DNA of 64,000 nucleotides from Agromyces larvae. Lineage in GTDB: Bacteria > Actinomycetota > Actinomycetes > Actinomycetales > Microbacteriaceae. The translations under genes were made by a program, and so were the position numbers. This document shows, in pieces, positions 26,382 to 34,686 of the stretch (position 1 is its first letter; the number at the start of each line of letters is the position of its first letter). A model generated the notes under the pieces. It made no database searches and had not been told where the DNA came from. It saw only the letters and a list, made by a program, of their open reading frames with translations. The stretch lies in contig NZ_CP094528.1 in NCBI RefSeq assembly GCF_022811705.1, positions 2,480,001-2,544,000 of the forward strand, written 5' to 3'.

Positions 26382-27581
26382 CTACGCGAGCGCGTACCGC
26401 AGCTCGGCCATCGCCGGGCCGGACCAGACGCCGCCGTCGAGATCGTCGCCGCGCACGGTGACCACCTTGCCGCCCTTGGCCAGCACGAGCAGGGCGAGCT
26501 GGGGGAGCAGGTCGCCGGCGCGGGTGCCGTCGGCGAGCGCGTCGCCGGTGCCGTTGCCGCTCGCGAATTCGATCGCGCCCGAGTCGGCGGCGAGCGTGCC
26601 GTTCACCGAGGTCGTGAAGTCGAACCAGAACGTCTCGACGGCACCGTCGGCCGCCTCGCGGGCGATCGCGGCGAGGTCGCGTTCGACTCGGCCCGCGGTT
26701 CCCTCCACGAGGGTGCGCAACTGCGACTCCGCCTCGTGGATGTTCAGCTTCGCGAGCTGCTGGCGGACGGCCTCGTCGACCTCGGCGGCGGTCAGCCGGT
26801 CGGCGCCGCCCGACACCCCGACGACCCGGCGCGAGTTGCGGGCGCGGTCGATGAACAGGCTCAGCAGCGGTTCGGCCGAGAACACGAACAGCGGCACCCG
26901 CTCGTCGGGGTCGAGTTCGTGCAGCGCGCGGCGCACCACGTCGACGACGCGCTTGGCGTAGAGGTCGAGCAGCGTCTTGCGGCCCTCGTCGCCCGTGAGA
27001 CGGCTCGCTCCGCCCTGGCTGTTGGTGCCGCGCTGAGCACCGCGCGGGCGGTCCTCGCCGGGTTCGCGGTTGGTCGCCTCGTCCAGGTTCGCCACGCCCT
27101 GCGCGTCGAGCTCGAGCTTCGCGGCCCGCGCGACCGGCGTCGCGTGCCACAGCGACCACTCGTGCGCCGAGATCGTGATGGCGAACGCCTCCTGGTCCTG
27201 GCTGGGTGCGCGCAGGAGCTGCCCGAGCGTGAAGTGGGAGCCGACGTGCCACGAGTCGTCGAGTCGGTTCGGCAGCACGAACACGTCGTCGAAGTCGGGC
27301 GCGACGAAGATCGCGAGCGACCTCGCGAGCGTGCCCCACAGCTGCAGGTCGCCGAGGATCGCGTCGCGCCGGGCGCGCAGCGCGTCGAGTTCGGCGGCGG
27401 ATGCCCCGTCGCTCTTCACCTGCTCGATCGCGGCGTCGAACGCGCTCTTCACGGCGACCTCGGCGCGCTCGCGCTCGGCGACGACCGGAGACGTCGAGGC
27501 GTAGATCGAGATGGCCGGGTGATGGACACCGGCGAGGGCGGTGAAGTCGGCCGTGGTGGGCATGTCGTGGTGAACGGTCAT
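26382..27581 (-). CDS. baeRF-family (Vms1/eRF1-like) protein
   Basis: Protein of 399 aa of the bacterial archaeo-eukaryotic release factor (baeRF) group. It has an N-terminal ISIYASTSPV segment, a middle FVAPDFDDVFVLPNRLDDSWHVG, and HEWSLWHATPVARAAKLEL. A C-terminal eRF1-domain-3-like part carries LFVFSAEPLLSLF and LLPQLALLVLAKGGKVVTVRGDDL. Members are proposed to act at stalled ribosomes or to release peptidyl-tRNA, but no activity can be assigned here. The start is ATG 27581 with GGGGGAGG about 8 bases upstream; the longer frame to 27617 lacks a site. Confidence 0.78.
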   Translation of the reverse strand: MTVHHDMPTTADFTALAGVHHPAISIYASTSPVVAERERAEVAVKSAFDAAIEQVKSDGASAAELDALRARRDAILGDLQLWGTLARSLAIFVAPDFDDVFVLPNRLDDSWHVGSHFTLGQLLRAPSQDQEAFAITISAHEWSLWHATPVARAAKLELDAQGVANLDEATNREPGEDRPRGAQRGTNSQGGASRLTGDEGRKTLLDLYAKRVVDVVRRALHELDPDERVPLFVFSAEPLLSLFIDRARNSRRVVGVSGGADRLTAAEVDEAVRQQLAKLNIHEAESQLRTLVEGTAGRVERDLAAIAREAADGAVETFWFDFTTSVNGTLAADSGAIEFASGNGTGDALADGTRAGDLLPQLALLVLAKGGKVVTVRGDDLDGGVWSGPAMAELRYALA

Positions 27582-27684
27582 GCGTTCCCTCCCCCTGGGA
27601 ATCGTCGCGAGCCGCAACCGCGGCGTCGCGTCCCTCCAGCCTAGGGAGACGCGCGCGAGAACGACAGTCCCGACCGGGGTCGGC

Positions 27685-29037
27685 TCACGCCTTCGACGCC
27701 GACGGCTCGACGGGCGCCCCGTCGACGTCGCGCTCCCACTCGCGCACGGCGCGGGTCGCGATGAACGGGGCGCGCTGCTCGGCCCACTCGTCGATGGCGG
27801 CGAGCTCCGCCTCCTCCTGCTTGGCGACGAACGCCTCGGCGACGCGGCGGCCGGATTCGCGTCGCAGGCCGGCGCGGTACTCGGCGACGTCGACGCGCGG
27901 AGCGGACTCCTCGCGGGCGGCGCGCAGACGCTCGTCGGACCGTTCGCGCTCGGACGCCACGATCGCGTCGTCGGTGATGCGCGCCACCTCGTCGTACGCC
28001 GTCGGCGCCATCAGGTTCTGCAGCGTCTTCGTGAGCACGGGCATGAGCTCGACGCACACGAACAGCAGCGCGATCATCAGGTGCGCGAACCCGAGCAGGC
28101 CGTTGCGCTCGCCGATGCGCCAGAGCGCATCGAGCCGGGCGAGCATGCCGTTGCTCTGCTCGGCCGCCGCCTCGTACCGGGTCTGCTCGAGGTCGCGCGC
28201 GGCGGTGAGCCGGTCGAGCCGCTCCTGGTCGGCGGCGAGGGTCTGCTCGGCCTGGGCGATCGCCTCGGCGGCGCCCGCTTCGATGCGCGCCTCGGCCTGC
28301 GCCTTGGCGTCGGCCTCGGCGGCCTTCGCGGCGTCGAGTGCGGCGAGCTTGCCGTCGCGGTCGAGCTTCTTCGACCGGGTGATGGGGCCGTCGCCCACGA
28401 TGCCGGTGCCCTCGGTGCCGTCGAGCTCGCTCAGCCACACCCGGTTCGCCTCGTCGTAGGCGGCTTGCGCGGCGGCGGTCGCGGCCTGCGCGGCGACGTA
28501 GTCGGGGTCGGCGGCGAGCGCGTCGCGGCCGCCGTCGGAGATGAGTGCGCGCTGCGCGGCGACGCTCGCCGTCAGTCCGTCGATCTCGGCGTAGCGCGGG
28601 TCGGACGCGAGCTCCTCCTCGAACGCCTGCTTCGCCTCGAGTGCCATCACCTCGGTCTCGGCCGCGATCTCCCGCTCGAACACCTGCAGCGTGAGCGGGG
28701 TCGCCACGACGATGCCGATGACGAGCGCGAGGGCCACGCGGGGCAGGGCGAGCAGCAGGTTCGCCGAAGGGCGCGGCTGACGCGGCATGCCGACGACGAG
28801 CATGCGGTCGATCGCGAGGATGACCAGACCCCACAGGATGCCGACGCCGATCGCGACCCACGGCGGCGCGGTCAACGCCATCAGCATCGCGAACGACGCC
28901 GCCGCGGCCGACACGGCGGCGGTCGCGATGAGGACGAGCCCCATCGAGAGGTACCGCTGACGCTGGCCCGGCGCACGCCCGATCACATCGGGCCGTGCGC
29001 CGCCGAACGTCACGAGCGCGTCACCGAGCCGGCTCAT
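27685..29037 (-). CDS. DUF4407 membrane protein
   Basis: Protein of 450 aa with membrane helices near residues 30-55 (LSMGLVLIATAAVSAAAASF), 60-80 (WVAIGVGILWGLVILAIDRML) and 100-120 (VALALVIGIVVATPLTL). A long Ala/Glu-rich, probably coiled-coil extracytoplasmic or cytosolic segment follows (about 125-290), then another helix (HLMIALLFVCVELMPVL) and a charged tail. IDRMLV after the second helix is the DUF4407 hallmark. Function unknown. Repeats of CCCCCGATC lie just upstream of the start (29043-29130). Confidence 0.85.
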   Translation of the reverse strand: MSRLGDALVTFGGARPDVIGRAPGQRQRYLSMGLVLIATAAVSAAAASFAMLMALTAPPWVAIGVGILWGLVILAIDRMLVVGMPRQPRPSANLLLALPRVALALVIGIVVATPLTLQVFEREIAAETEVMALEAKQAFEEELASDPRYAEIDGLTASVAAQRALISDGGRDALAADPDYVAAQAATAAAQAAYDEANRVWLSELDGTEGTGIVGDGPITRSKKLDRDGKLAALDAAKAAEADAKAQAEARIEAGAAEAIAQAEQTLAADQERLDRLTAARDLEQTRYEAAAEQSNGMLARLDALWRIGERNGLLGFAHLMIALLFVCVELMPVLTKTLQNLMAPTAYDEVARITDDAIVASERERSDERLRAAREESAPRVDVAEYRAGLRRESGRRVAEAFVAKQEEAELAAIDEWAEQRAPFIATRAVREWERDVDGAPVEPSASKA

Positions 29038-29212
29038 CGATCCCCCCGATCCGCCGATCCCCCGATCAGGTCAGACCGGACACGATACTCCCCCGACCGT
29101 TCCGGCGACACTGGGGGAATCCCCCGATCGACCCTGATCCCGTCGCCTCCACACGTCGACCGGCGGAACACGGCGGAATACGGCGGCCGAGGCATCCGGT
29201 TGCATCGAAGCG

Positions 29213-30289
29213 ATGACCACCACACCGCGCCTGTCCGTGCTCGACCTCGTTCCCGTGCGCACGGGCCAGACCAGCGCCGACGCCGTCGCCGCCTCGGTCG
29301 CCCTCGCGCAGGCCGCCGACCGGCTCGGCTACACCCGCTACTGGTTCGCCGAGCACCACAACATGCCGGCCGTCGCCTCCACCACCCCGCCCGTGCTCGC
29401 GGCCGCGATCGCGGCGCGCACCGAGCGGATCCGGGTCGGCTCGGGCGGCGTCATGCTGCCGAACCACGCGCCGCTCGTCGTGGCCGAGCAGTTCGCCGCG
29501 CTGGAGGCGATCGCGCCGGGCCGCATCGACCTCGGCATCGGGCGCGCTCCGGGCAGCGACCCCGTCATCACGCAGCTGCTGCGCATCTCGGGGCCGACCG
29601 CCGACGTCGACCGGTTCCCCGACCACGTCACCGACATCGTCAGCCTGCTCCAGCCCGACGGCGCGACGCTGCGGCTCACCAGCGGGCGCGAGTACCCCAT
29701 CGCCGCCACCCCCGCCGCGGCGGGCGCGCCGACCGTGTGGCTGCTGGGCTCGAGCGACTACTCGGCGAAGCTCGCCGCCGAACTCGGCCTGCCGTACGTG
29801 TTCGCCAACCACTTCTCGGGCGAAGGGCTCGAGCGCGCGCTCGAGCTGTACCGCAGCGGATACACGCCGAGCGAGCGGCATCCGGCCCCCGAGACCTTCC
29901 TCACCGTGAACGCGGTCGTCGCCCCCACCGCGGCCGAGGCGCACGAGCGCGCCCTGCCGCAGCTGCGGCAGATGGCGCGGCTGCGGCTCAACCGGCCGAT
30001 GCACGCGCTCGAGACGGTCGAGGAGGCGCTCGCCGCGCCCGCCGACGAACTCGCCGACGAGCTCATCGCGGCGATGCGCGGGCGTTGGATCATCGGCGAA
30101 CCGGATGCCGCGTCCGCGCGCCTGCGCGACCTCGCGGTCCGGCACGGCGTCGACGAGGTGATGGTCGTGCCCGTCACGGGCGCCTACGCGGCCGAACCGG
30201 CGGATGCCTCGCCCGGCCGCGTGCAGACCCTCGAACTGCTGGCGGGCGCGCTGCTCGAAGAGCGGGCGACCAACCCGCCGGTCGAGTAG
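29213..30289 (+). CDS. LLM-class flavin-dependent oxidoreductase, MsnO8-like
   Basis: Luciferase-like monooxygenase of 358 aa: LSVLDLVPVRTGQT at the start, TRYWFAEHHNMP (the AEHHN motif), RIRVGSGGVMLPNHAPLVVAEQF, GRIDLGIGRAPGSDP and VWLLGSSDYSAKLAAELGLPYVFANHF. This set defines the MsnO8/YtmO-like FMN group, probably FMNH2-using monooxygenases. Substrate unknown. ATG 29213 with a weak GAAG site. It is divergent from DUF4407 and ends before a short hairpin. Confidence 0.88.
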   Translation: MTTTPRLSVLDLVPVRTGQTSADAVAASVALAQAADRLGYTRYWFAEHHNMPAVASTTPPVLAAAIAARTERIRVGSGGVMLPNHAPLVVAEQFAALEAIAPGRIDLGIGRAPGSDPVITQLLRISGPTADVDRFPDHVTDIVSLLQPDGATLRLTSGREYPIAATPAAAGAPTVWLLGSSDYSAKLAAELGLPYVFANHFSGEGLERALELYRSGYTPSERHPAPETFLTVNAVVAPTAAEAHERALPQLRQMARLRLNRPMHALETVEEALAAPADELADELIAAMRGRWIIGEPDAASARLRDLAVRHGVDEVMVVPVTGAYAAEPADASPGRVQTLELLAGALLEERATNPPVE

Positions 30290-30323
30290 CGAGCACCGGA
30301 GAGCGTATCGCCACCAGGTGAGC

Positions 30324-30337
30324 GGCCCTTCGGGGCC
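30324..30337. terminator. UUCG-tetraloop hairpin between convergent genes
   Basis: GGCCC-TTCG-GGGCC lies 35 bases after the stop of the LLM gene and 39 bases before that of the convergent hexapeptide-repeat gene. Five GC pairs close a UUCG tetraloop. There is no U-run, as is common for GC-rich actinobacterial terminators. Confidence 0.4.
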
Positions 30338-30375
30338 TCGGCACGCGCCCGGCGCACCCCGACCGGCGGGTTCGC

Positions 30376-30792
30376 TCAGGCCGCGAGACCGAGCCTGCGC
30401 AGATCCTCCGTGGAGGCGCGGTACTCGTCGCCCTCGGCGACCTTGGCTTCCCGCGGCACGCGCGCACCGTTCTGGACTCGCGCGGCGGCGCCGATCGAGG
30501 CGTACGGGCCGACGACGGCGTTGCGGCCGACGACGGCGCCGCGGCCCACATGGGCGCGCACCCCGATCTCGGCGCGCTCGGCGACGATGGCGTCGCGGTC
30601 GACCCAGCCTCCGGGGCCGATGACGGCGTGGCGCTGGACCTCTGCTCCGGGGTCGACGTAGGCGGTCGGGTCGACGAACGCGGTGGGGTCGACCTTCGCG
30701 GTCGTGGCCACGAGGCCGCGCCCGTTCACGTGCTTGCGGTAGCGCCGCAGAACCCCGTTCTCGTCCTCGAACTCGACGTAGCTGATGCCCAC
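30376..30792 (-). CDS. hexapeptide-repeat (left-handed beta-helix) protein
   Basis: Protein of 138 aa. It starts GISYVEFEDENGVLRRYRK and then shows hexapeptide-type turns: AKVDPTAFVDPTAYVDPGAEV, AVIGPGGWV, AEIGVRAHVGRGAVVGRNAVVGP. This is the coil pattern of left-handed beta-helix proteins such as gamma-carbonic-anhydrase- or acyltransferase-like folds. There is no catalytic His cluster, so it may be structural or a binding protein. The start is GTG 30792 with GGGAGGAG five bases upstream; the longer in-frame ATG far upstream overlaps the divergent promoter. Confidence 0.78.
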   Translation of the reverse strand: MGISYVEFEDENGVLRRYRKHVNGRGLVATTAKVDPTAFVDPTAYVDPGAEVQRHAVIGPGGWVDRDAIVAERAEIGVRAHVGRGAVVGRNAVVGPYASIGAAARVQNGARVPREAKVAEGDEYRASTEDLRRLGLAA

Positions 30793-31010
30793 GGACTCCT
30801 CCCTTCGGGACGCTCGGATGCGTCCGCAGGTGCTACAACACCGATGCTGACCGGGGCATTCCCGCGGTTCGGCGGTGCGGCTCGATACGGATGCATCGAC
30901 GTTCGGCACTCCGACACGGGACGCATAGGTTCCGCATGGCGAACCCACAGCACCCGGCTTGCGGGATCCGGCTGGATGGAGGCATCCCATCGAACTGATC
31001 GGAGCCCACC

Positions 31011-31736
31011 GTGGACCAGTCCCTCCTGCTCATCGCCGTCGACCTCGTCGCCATCGCCGTTCTGGTGTTCGGCCTGTACTTCCCGAGGCACCGACGGCGC
31101 GACCTCGTGGTCGCCTACCTGACCGTCAACGTCGGCGTGCTCGCCGTCGCGCTCGTGCTCGGGCAGACCGCCGTCGGCGCCGGGCTCGGCCTCGGCCTGT
31201 TCGGCGTGCTGTCGATCATCCGGCTCCGTTCGCGCGAGATCGAGCAGCACGAGGTGGCGTACTACTTCGCCGCGCTCGCGCTCGGTCTCATCGGCGGCCT
31301 GGTCGGCACCGCGTCCTGGCTCGGGATCGGGCTCATGGCCCTCGTCCTCGTCGTGCTCGCGATCGGCGACCACCCGGCGCTGTTCCGCCGTTCCCGTCAG
31401 CAGTCGGTCGTGCTCGACCAGGCGATCGCCGACGAGCACGAACTCACGGCCCGGCTCGAGCAGGTGCTCGGCGGGCGGGTGCTGCGGGTGCGCGTCGAAC
31501 AGCTCGACCTCGTCGACGACACGACGAAGGTGGACGTGCGGTTCGAGGCCCCCAGGGCCGGCGCGGCGCGGCCGGGCGCGACCCGGTCGGGCGCGACCCG
31601 GCTGGGCGCGACGCGGCCGGGCGCGACGCGGCCCGCTACGGCCGGCTCGGATGCCGCGACGCCCGTCGAGGCCCGCCCGGCCGCGACCGCCGAGCGGCCG
31701 GCGGCCGAGACCGTCTCGCTCGAGGTTGCGCGATGA
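31011..31736 (+). CDS. DUF4956 membrane protein
   Basis: Protein of 241 aa with three or four membrane helices in the first 110 residues (LLLIAVDLVAIAVLVFGLYF, LGLGLFGVLSIIRLRSREIEQHEVAYYF). FGVLSIIRLRS-x-EI is the DUF4956 signature. A cytosolic domain of about 65 residues follows (LEQVLGGRVLRVRVEQLDLVDDTTKVDVRFE), then a low-complexity Ala/Thr/Arg tail with tandem repeats. Starts at GTG 31011. First gene of a three-gene operon whose ATGA overlap couples it to the VTC polymerase; DUF4956 proteins commonly accompany VTC and CotH/Cthe_2159 genes. Confidence 0.86.
   Translation: MDQSLLLIAVDLVAIAVLVFGLYFPRHRRRDLVVAYLTVNVGVLAVALVLGQTAVGAGLGLGLFGVLSIIRLRSREIEQHEVAYYFAALALGLIGGLVGTASWLGIGLMALVLVVLAIGDHPALFRRSRQQSVVLDQAIADEHELTARLEQVLGGRVLRVRVEQLDLVDDTTKVDVRFEAPRAGAARPGATRSGATRLGATRPGATRPATAGSDAATPVEARPAATAERPAAETVSLEVAR
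31574..31633 (+). repeat. four 15-bp tandem repeats inside DUF4956 tail
   Basis: Four consecutive 15-base units beginning GGGCGCGAC (31574, 31589, 31604, 31619) encode a (P/S/L)GATR-type pentapeptide array in the C-terminal tail. The last two units are identical. This is a likely slippage-prone, length-variable site. Confidence 0.85.
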
Positions 31737-32581
31737 CCGCGGTGAGCGGGCGCGAGCGGGCGTTCGCATCCCTCGCGACCCTCGCCCCGGTGAGCCTGGA
31801 CGAGCTGAACACCCGGGCCGAGCTGCTCACCCGGGTCGACCGCAAGTACCTCCTGCCGCTCGCCGACCTGCCGCGGGTGCTCGACCGGCTGCCCGCCGGC
31901 ACCCTCGCGCTCGAGATCGACGGCGCCCGCGCCCAGCGGTACGAGTCGGTGTACTTCGACACCGCCGACCTGGTGAGCTTCACGCTCGCCGCTCGCGGGC
32001 GGCGTCGGCGCTTCAAAGTGCGCACCCGCAGCTACCTCGGCTCGGATCTCGCATTCCTCGAGGTGAAGACCCGCGGCGGCCGGGCCGTCACGGTGAAGGA
32101 TCGAGTCGCCGTCGATCCGGATGCCACGACCGCCCTCTCCGGCGACGGTCACGCCTACGCGCGCGACGTGCTCGACGAGTCGGGCATCGGAGCGCCCTCC
32201 GACCTGCACCTCGATGCCGTGCTCACCACCCGGTACCGGCGGGCGACCCTGCTGGTGCCGGCCACCGGCGCCCGCCCCGAGAGCCGCGCCACCGTCGACC
32301 TCGACCTCACCTGGGTCGACCGCGGACGCGGCGGCTCGTTCCCGACGGTGATGACCACGCCCGACCGCGTGATCGTCGAGACGAAATCGGGCGCCTCCGC
32401 AGGCGAAGTCGACCATGCCCTGTGGGCGTGCGGGCACCGACCGACCCGCATCTCGAAGTACGCGACGGGGCTCGCAGCGCTCCGGCCCGGCCTGCCGGCG
32501 AACCGCTGGCACCGCGTGCTGGCCCGCGACTTCGCGGGCGCCCGGCGCGAGCCCGCGAACGCCCCGACCACCAGCTCCTGA
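31733..32581 (+). CDS. VTC-domain polyphosphate polymerase-like protein
   Basis: Protein of 282 aa with the VTC tunnel-fold elements in order: LTRVDRKYLLPL, RYESVYFDTADLVSF, RRRRFKVRTRSYLGSDLAFLEVKTRGG, TVKDRVAV, and late VIVETKSGA and RISKYATG. The basic residues and the glutamates on alternating strands line the polyphosphate tunnel in the yeast Vtc4 catalytic domain. It may therefore make or bind polyphosphate or another polyanion at the membrane with DUF4956. ATG 31733 overlaps the preceding stop (ATGA). Activity is not proven for this bacterial subgroup. Confidence 0.86.
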   Translation: MTAVSGRERAFASLATLAPVSLDELNTRAELLTRVDRKYLLPLADLPRVLDRLPAGTLALEIDGARAQRYESVYFDTADLVSFTLAARGRRRRFKVRTRSYLGSDLAFLEVKTRGGRAVTVKDRVAVDPDATTALSGDGHAYARDVLDESGIGAPSDLHLDAVLTTRYRRATLLVPATGARPESRATVDLDLTWVDRGRGGSFPTVMTTPDRVIVETKSGASAGEVDHALWACGHRPTRISKYATGLAALRPGLPANRWHRVLARDFAGARREPANAPTTSS

Positions 32582-32606
32582 CGAAGCTCCCACGAAACGA
32601 GACTCC

Positions 32607-34406
32607 ATGAACGCCCATCCCTCCCGCCGCCCCTGGCTCACCGCCGCGATCGCGGCACCCCTCACCCTCGTCGGCGCCCTCGTGCTCGCGAGCTGCTCGA
32701 CCGGCGACACCGCCGACACCGGCGCGACGCTCGGCACCGGCTCCGAGGCATCCGTCGAGCTCGCGACCGTCGAGGCGGTCGACCCGGGCGCGACCGCCGC
32801 CGAGGTGATGGCCGACAACGAAGCCGCACCCGGCGGCGACGGCGACGACACCTGGTCGGTGGCCGACGAGACCGCGATCACGCTGTCGGGCTCGTCGGCG
32901 ACGAGCGACTCCGACGCGGTCTCGGTCGACGACGGCACCGTGACGATCACCGCCGCCGGCACGTACCGACTGTCGGGCGATCTCGACGGGCAGGTCGTGG
33001 TGAACGTGCCGGGCGACGGGCTCGTACGGCTCGTGCTCGACGGCGTCGACATCGCGAGCGATTCCTCCGCCGCGATCGCGATCACGGCGGCCGAGGAGGT
33101 GCAGGTCGTGCTCGCCGACGGCAGTTCGAACACGCTCGCCGACACCGCGGCGTACGCCGACGGCGCCGACGTGAACGCCGCGCTGTTCAGCGCGACCGAC
33201 CTCGTGATCGCCGCCGAGTCGGCCGGCACCGGCGAACTCGTCGTCCACGGCAACGGCAACGACGGCATCGCGAGCAAGGACGGCCTGCGCATCACCGGCG
33301 GCACCATCACCGTCGATGCGGTCGACGACGGCATCCGCGGCAAGGACGAGGTGCAGATCGACGGCGGCACGATCACCGTTACCGCGGGCGGCGACGGACT
33401 GAAGGCCGACGACGAGGAGGACGCCGACCGCGGGTACCTCGCGATCGCGGGCGGCGACGTGACCGTCACCGCCGGCGGCGACGGGCTGGATGCCGCGACC
33501 GACGTCGTCGTCTGGGGCGGCACCCTCGACGTGACGTCGGGCGGCGGGCACGAGGCGAGCGTCGCCGAAGACGCGTCGGCGAAGGGGCTGAAAGGCCGGG
33601 TCTACGTCGTCATCGACGGCGGATCGGTGACGGTCGATGCCGCCGAGGACGCGATCCACACCGACAACACCGCGCACCTCGCCGACGGCACCGTCGAGGT
33701 CGCCGCCGGCGACGACGGCGTGCACGCGGATGTCGCGCTCACCGTCTCGGGAGGCACCGTCGACGTGACCGCGTCGTACGAGGGTCTCGAGGGCTCGGCG
33801 ATCACGATCGCGGGCGGCACCACGCGGGTCGCGGCATCCGACGACGGGGTCAACGTGTCGGCCGGCGACGTCGCGTCGACCGCCGACGCGCTGACGCTCA
33901 CCGTCACCGGAGGCACCCTCGAGGTCGACGCCGACGGCGACGGCCTCGACGCGAACGGCTCGATCTCGATGTCGGGCGGCACCGTCACGGTGCAGGGGCC
34001 GACGAACGACGGCAACGCCGCGCTCGACTACGACGGAACGTTCGACATCACCGGCGGCACGCTGATCGCGGTCGGCGCGAGCGGCATGGCGATGGCCCCC
34101 GGTGCGGATGCCTCGCAAGCCTCGGTGCTCGTCACCCTCGACCGCACCGTGGCGGCCGGGACGACGCTGCAGGTCACCGCGTCCGACGGCACCGTCGTCG
34201 GCACGGTCACGGCCGCGAAGCAGGCGGGCTCGGTGGCGTTCTCGTCGCCCGGCCTCGTGAACGGCGAGACGTACACCGTCACGGCCGAGGGCGCCGCCGT
34301 CGGCTCGGCGGTCGCGGGCGAGCAGGTCTCGATGGGCATGCCCGGCGGCGGGCGGCCCGGCGGGGGTGGCGGGCCCGGCGGCGGGCAGCCGCCGACCCGG
34401 CCCTGA
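32607..34406 (+). CDS. Cthe_2159-like carbohydrate-binding lipoprotein
   Basis: Surface lipoprotein of 599 aa with lipobox LVLASC (Cys30). A right-handed beta-helix-like series of short Gly/Asp-rich repeats follows, built around ITGGTITVDAVDDGIRGKD, IDGGTITVTAGGDGLKADD, IAGGDVTVTAGGDGLDA and similar units. A C-terminal beta domain ends in a Gly/Pro-rich tail (MGMPGGGRPGGGGG). The repeat type is that of the Cthe_2159 family, whose studied member binds acidic polysaccharide and calcium (family knowledge). Third gene of the DUF4956-VTC operon, 25 bases after the VTC stop. Its target polymer here is unknown. Confidence 0.84.
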   Translation: MNAHPSRRPWLTAAIAAPLTLVGALVLASCSTGDTADTGATLGTGSEASVELATVEAVDPGATAAEVMADNEAAPGGDGDDTWSVADETAITLSGSSATSDSDAVSVDDGTVTITAAGTYRLSGDLDGQVVVNVPGDGLVRLVLDGVDIASDSSAAIAITAAEEVQVVLADGSSNTLADTAAYADGADVNAALFSATDLVIAAESAGTGELVVHGNGNDGIASKDGLRITGGTITVDAVDDGIRGKDEVQIDGGTITVTAGGDGLKADDEEDADRGYLAIAGGDVTVTAGGDGLDAATDVVVWGGTLDVTSGGGHEASVAEDASAKGLKGRVYVVIDGGSVTVDAAEDAIHTDNTAHLADGTVEVAAGDDGVHADVALTVSGGTVDVTASYEGLEGSAITIAGGTTRVAASDDGVNVSAGDVASTADALTLTVTGGTLEVDADGDGLDANGSISMSGGTVTVQGPTNDGNAALDYDGTFDITGGTLIAVGASGMAMAPGADASQASVLVTLDRTVAAGTTLQVTASDGTVVGTVTAAKQAGSVAFSSPGLVNGETYTVTAEGAAVGSAVAGEQVSMGMPGGGRPGGGGGPGGGQPPTRP

Positions 34407-34424
34407 ATGCGGGCCTCGCGTTCC

Positions 34425-34630
34425 CTCGCGCCCCACGCAGCCCCGCTCGCACCCATGCGCACGCCGCTCGCGCCCCACGCAGCCCCGCGCTGCGCCACTT
34501 CGGCGGCCTCCGCGCCAGACGAACTGGCGCAGGCGGCGTCGAAGTGGCGCAGCCGCAGGACGCGAGCGGAGCGGACGGCAGGGGGAGCGAGCGCGGTAGG
34601 CGCGACGGGCGGAGCGGGCGGCAGGCCGGG
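34425..34630. terminator. composite intergenic palindrome 3' of the Cthe_2159-like gene
   Basis: A C-rich arm carries a 22-base exact direct repeat (34425-34446 and 34467-34488). The core has perfect 14-base outer arms, GCTGCGCCACTTCG (34489-34502) and its complement (34540-34553), around an inner GCGCCAG-N5-CTGGCGC hairpin (34512-34530). A purine-rich arm follows to about 34630. The core is related to the one at 37559-37623. It may terminate the upstream operon; function is inferred. Confidence 0.55.
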
Positions 34631-34641
34631 ACATCCGTGCG

Positions 34642-34660
34642 AGAAGTTAGGCTTACCTGA
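34642..34660. promoter_or_regulatory. candidate DtxR/IdeR/DmdR iron box
   Basis: AGAAGTTAGGCTTACCTGA matches the Streptomyces DmdR iron-box consensus TTAGGTTAGGCTCACCTAA at 14 of 19 positions and at 13 of the last 15. It lies 27 bases before the ECF ATPase start, a normal operator distance. The AT-rich word stands out in this GC-rich context. The consensus is quoted from memory of the family; binding is not shown. Confidence 0.5.
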
Positions 34661-34686
34661 GTTCCGCTTCGGCCCCGCCTGACTGG

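Noticed and set aside
34407..34686. Cobalamin or thiamine riboswitch before the ECF genes
   Set aside because: No B12-box or thi-box words are seen; the space is taken by the composite palindrome and the iron-box-like site.
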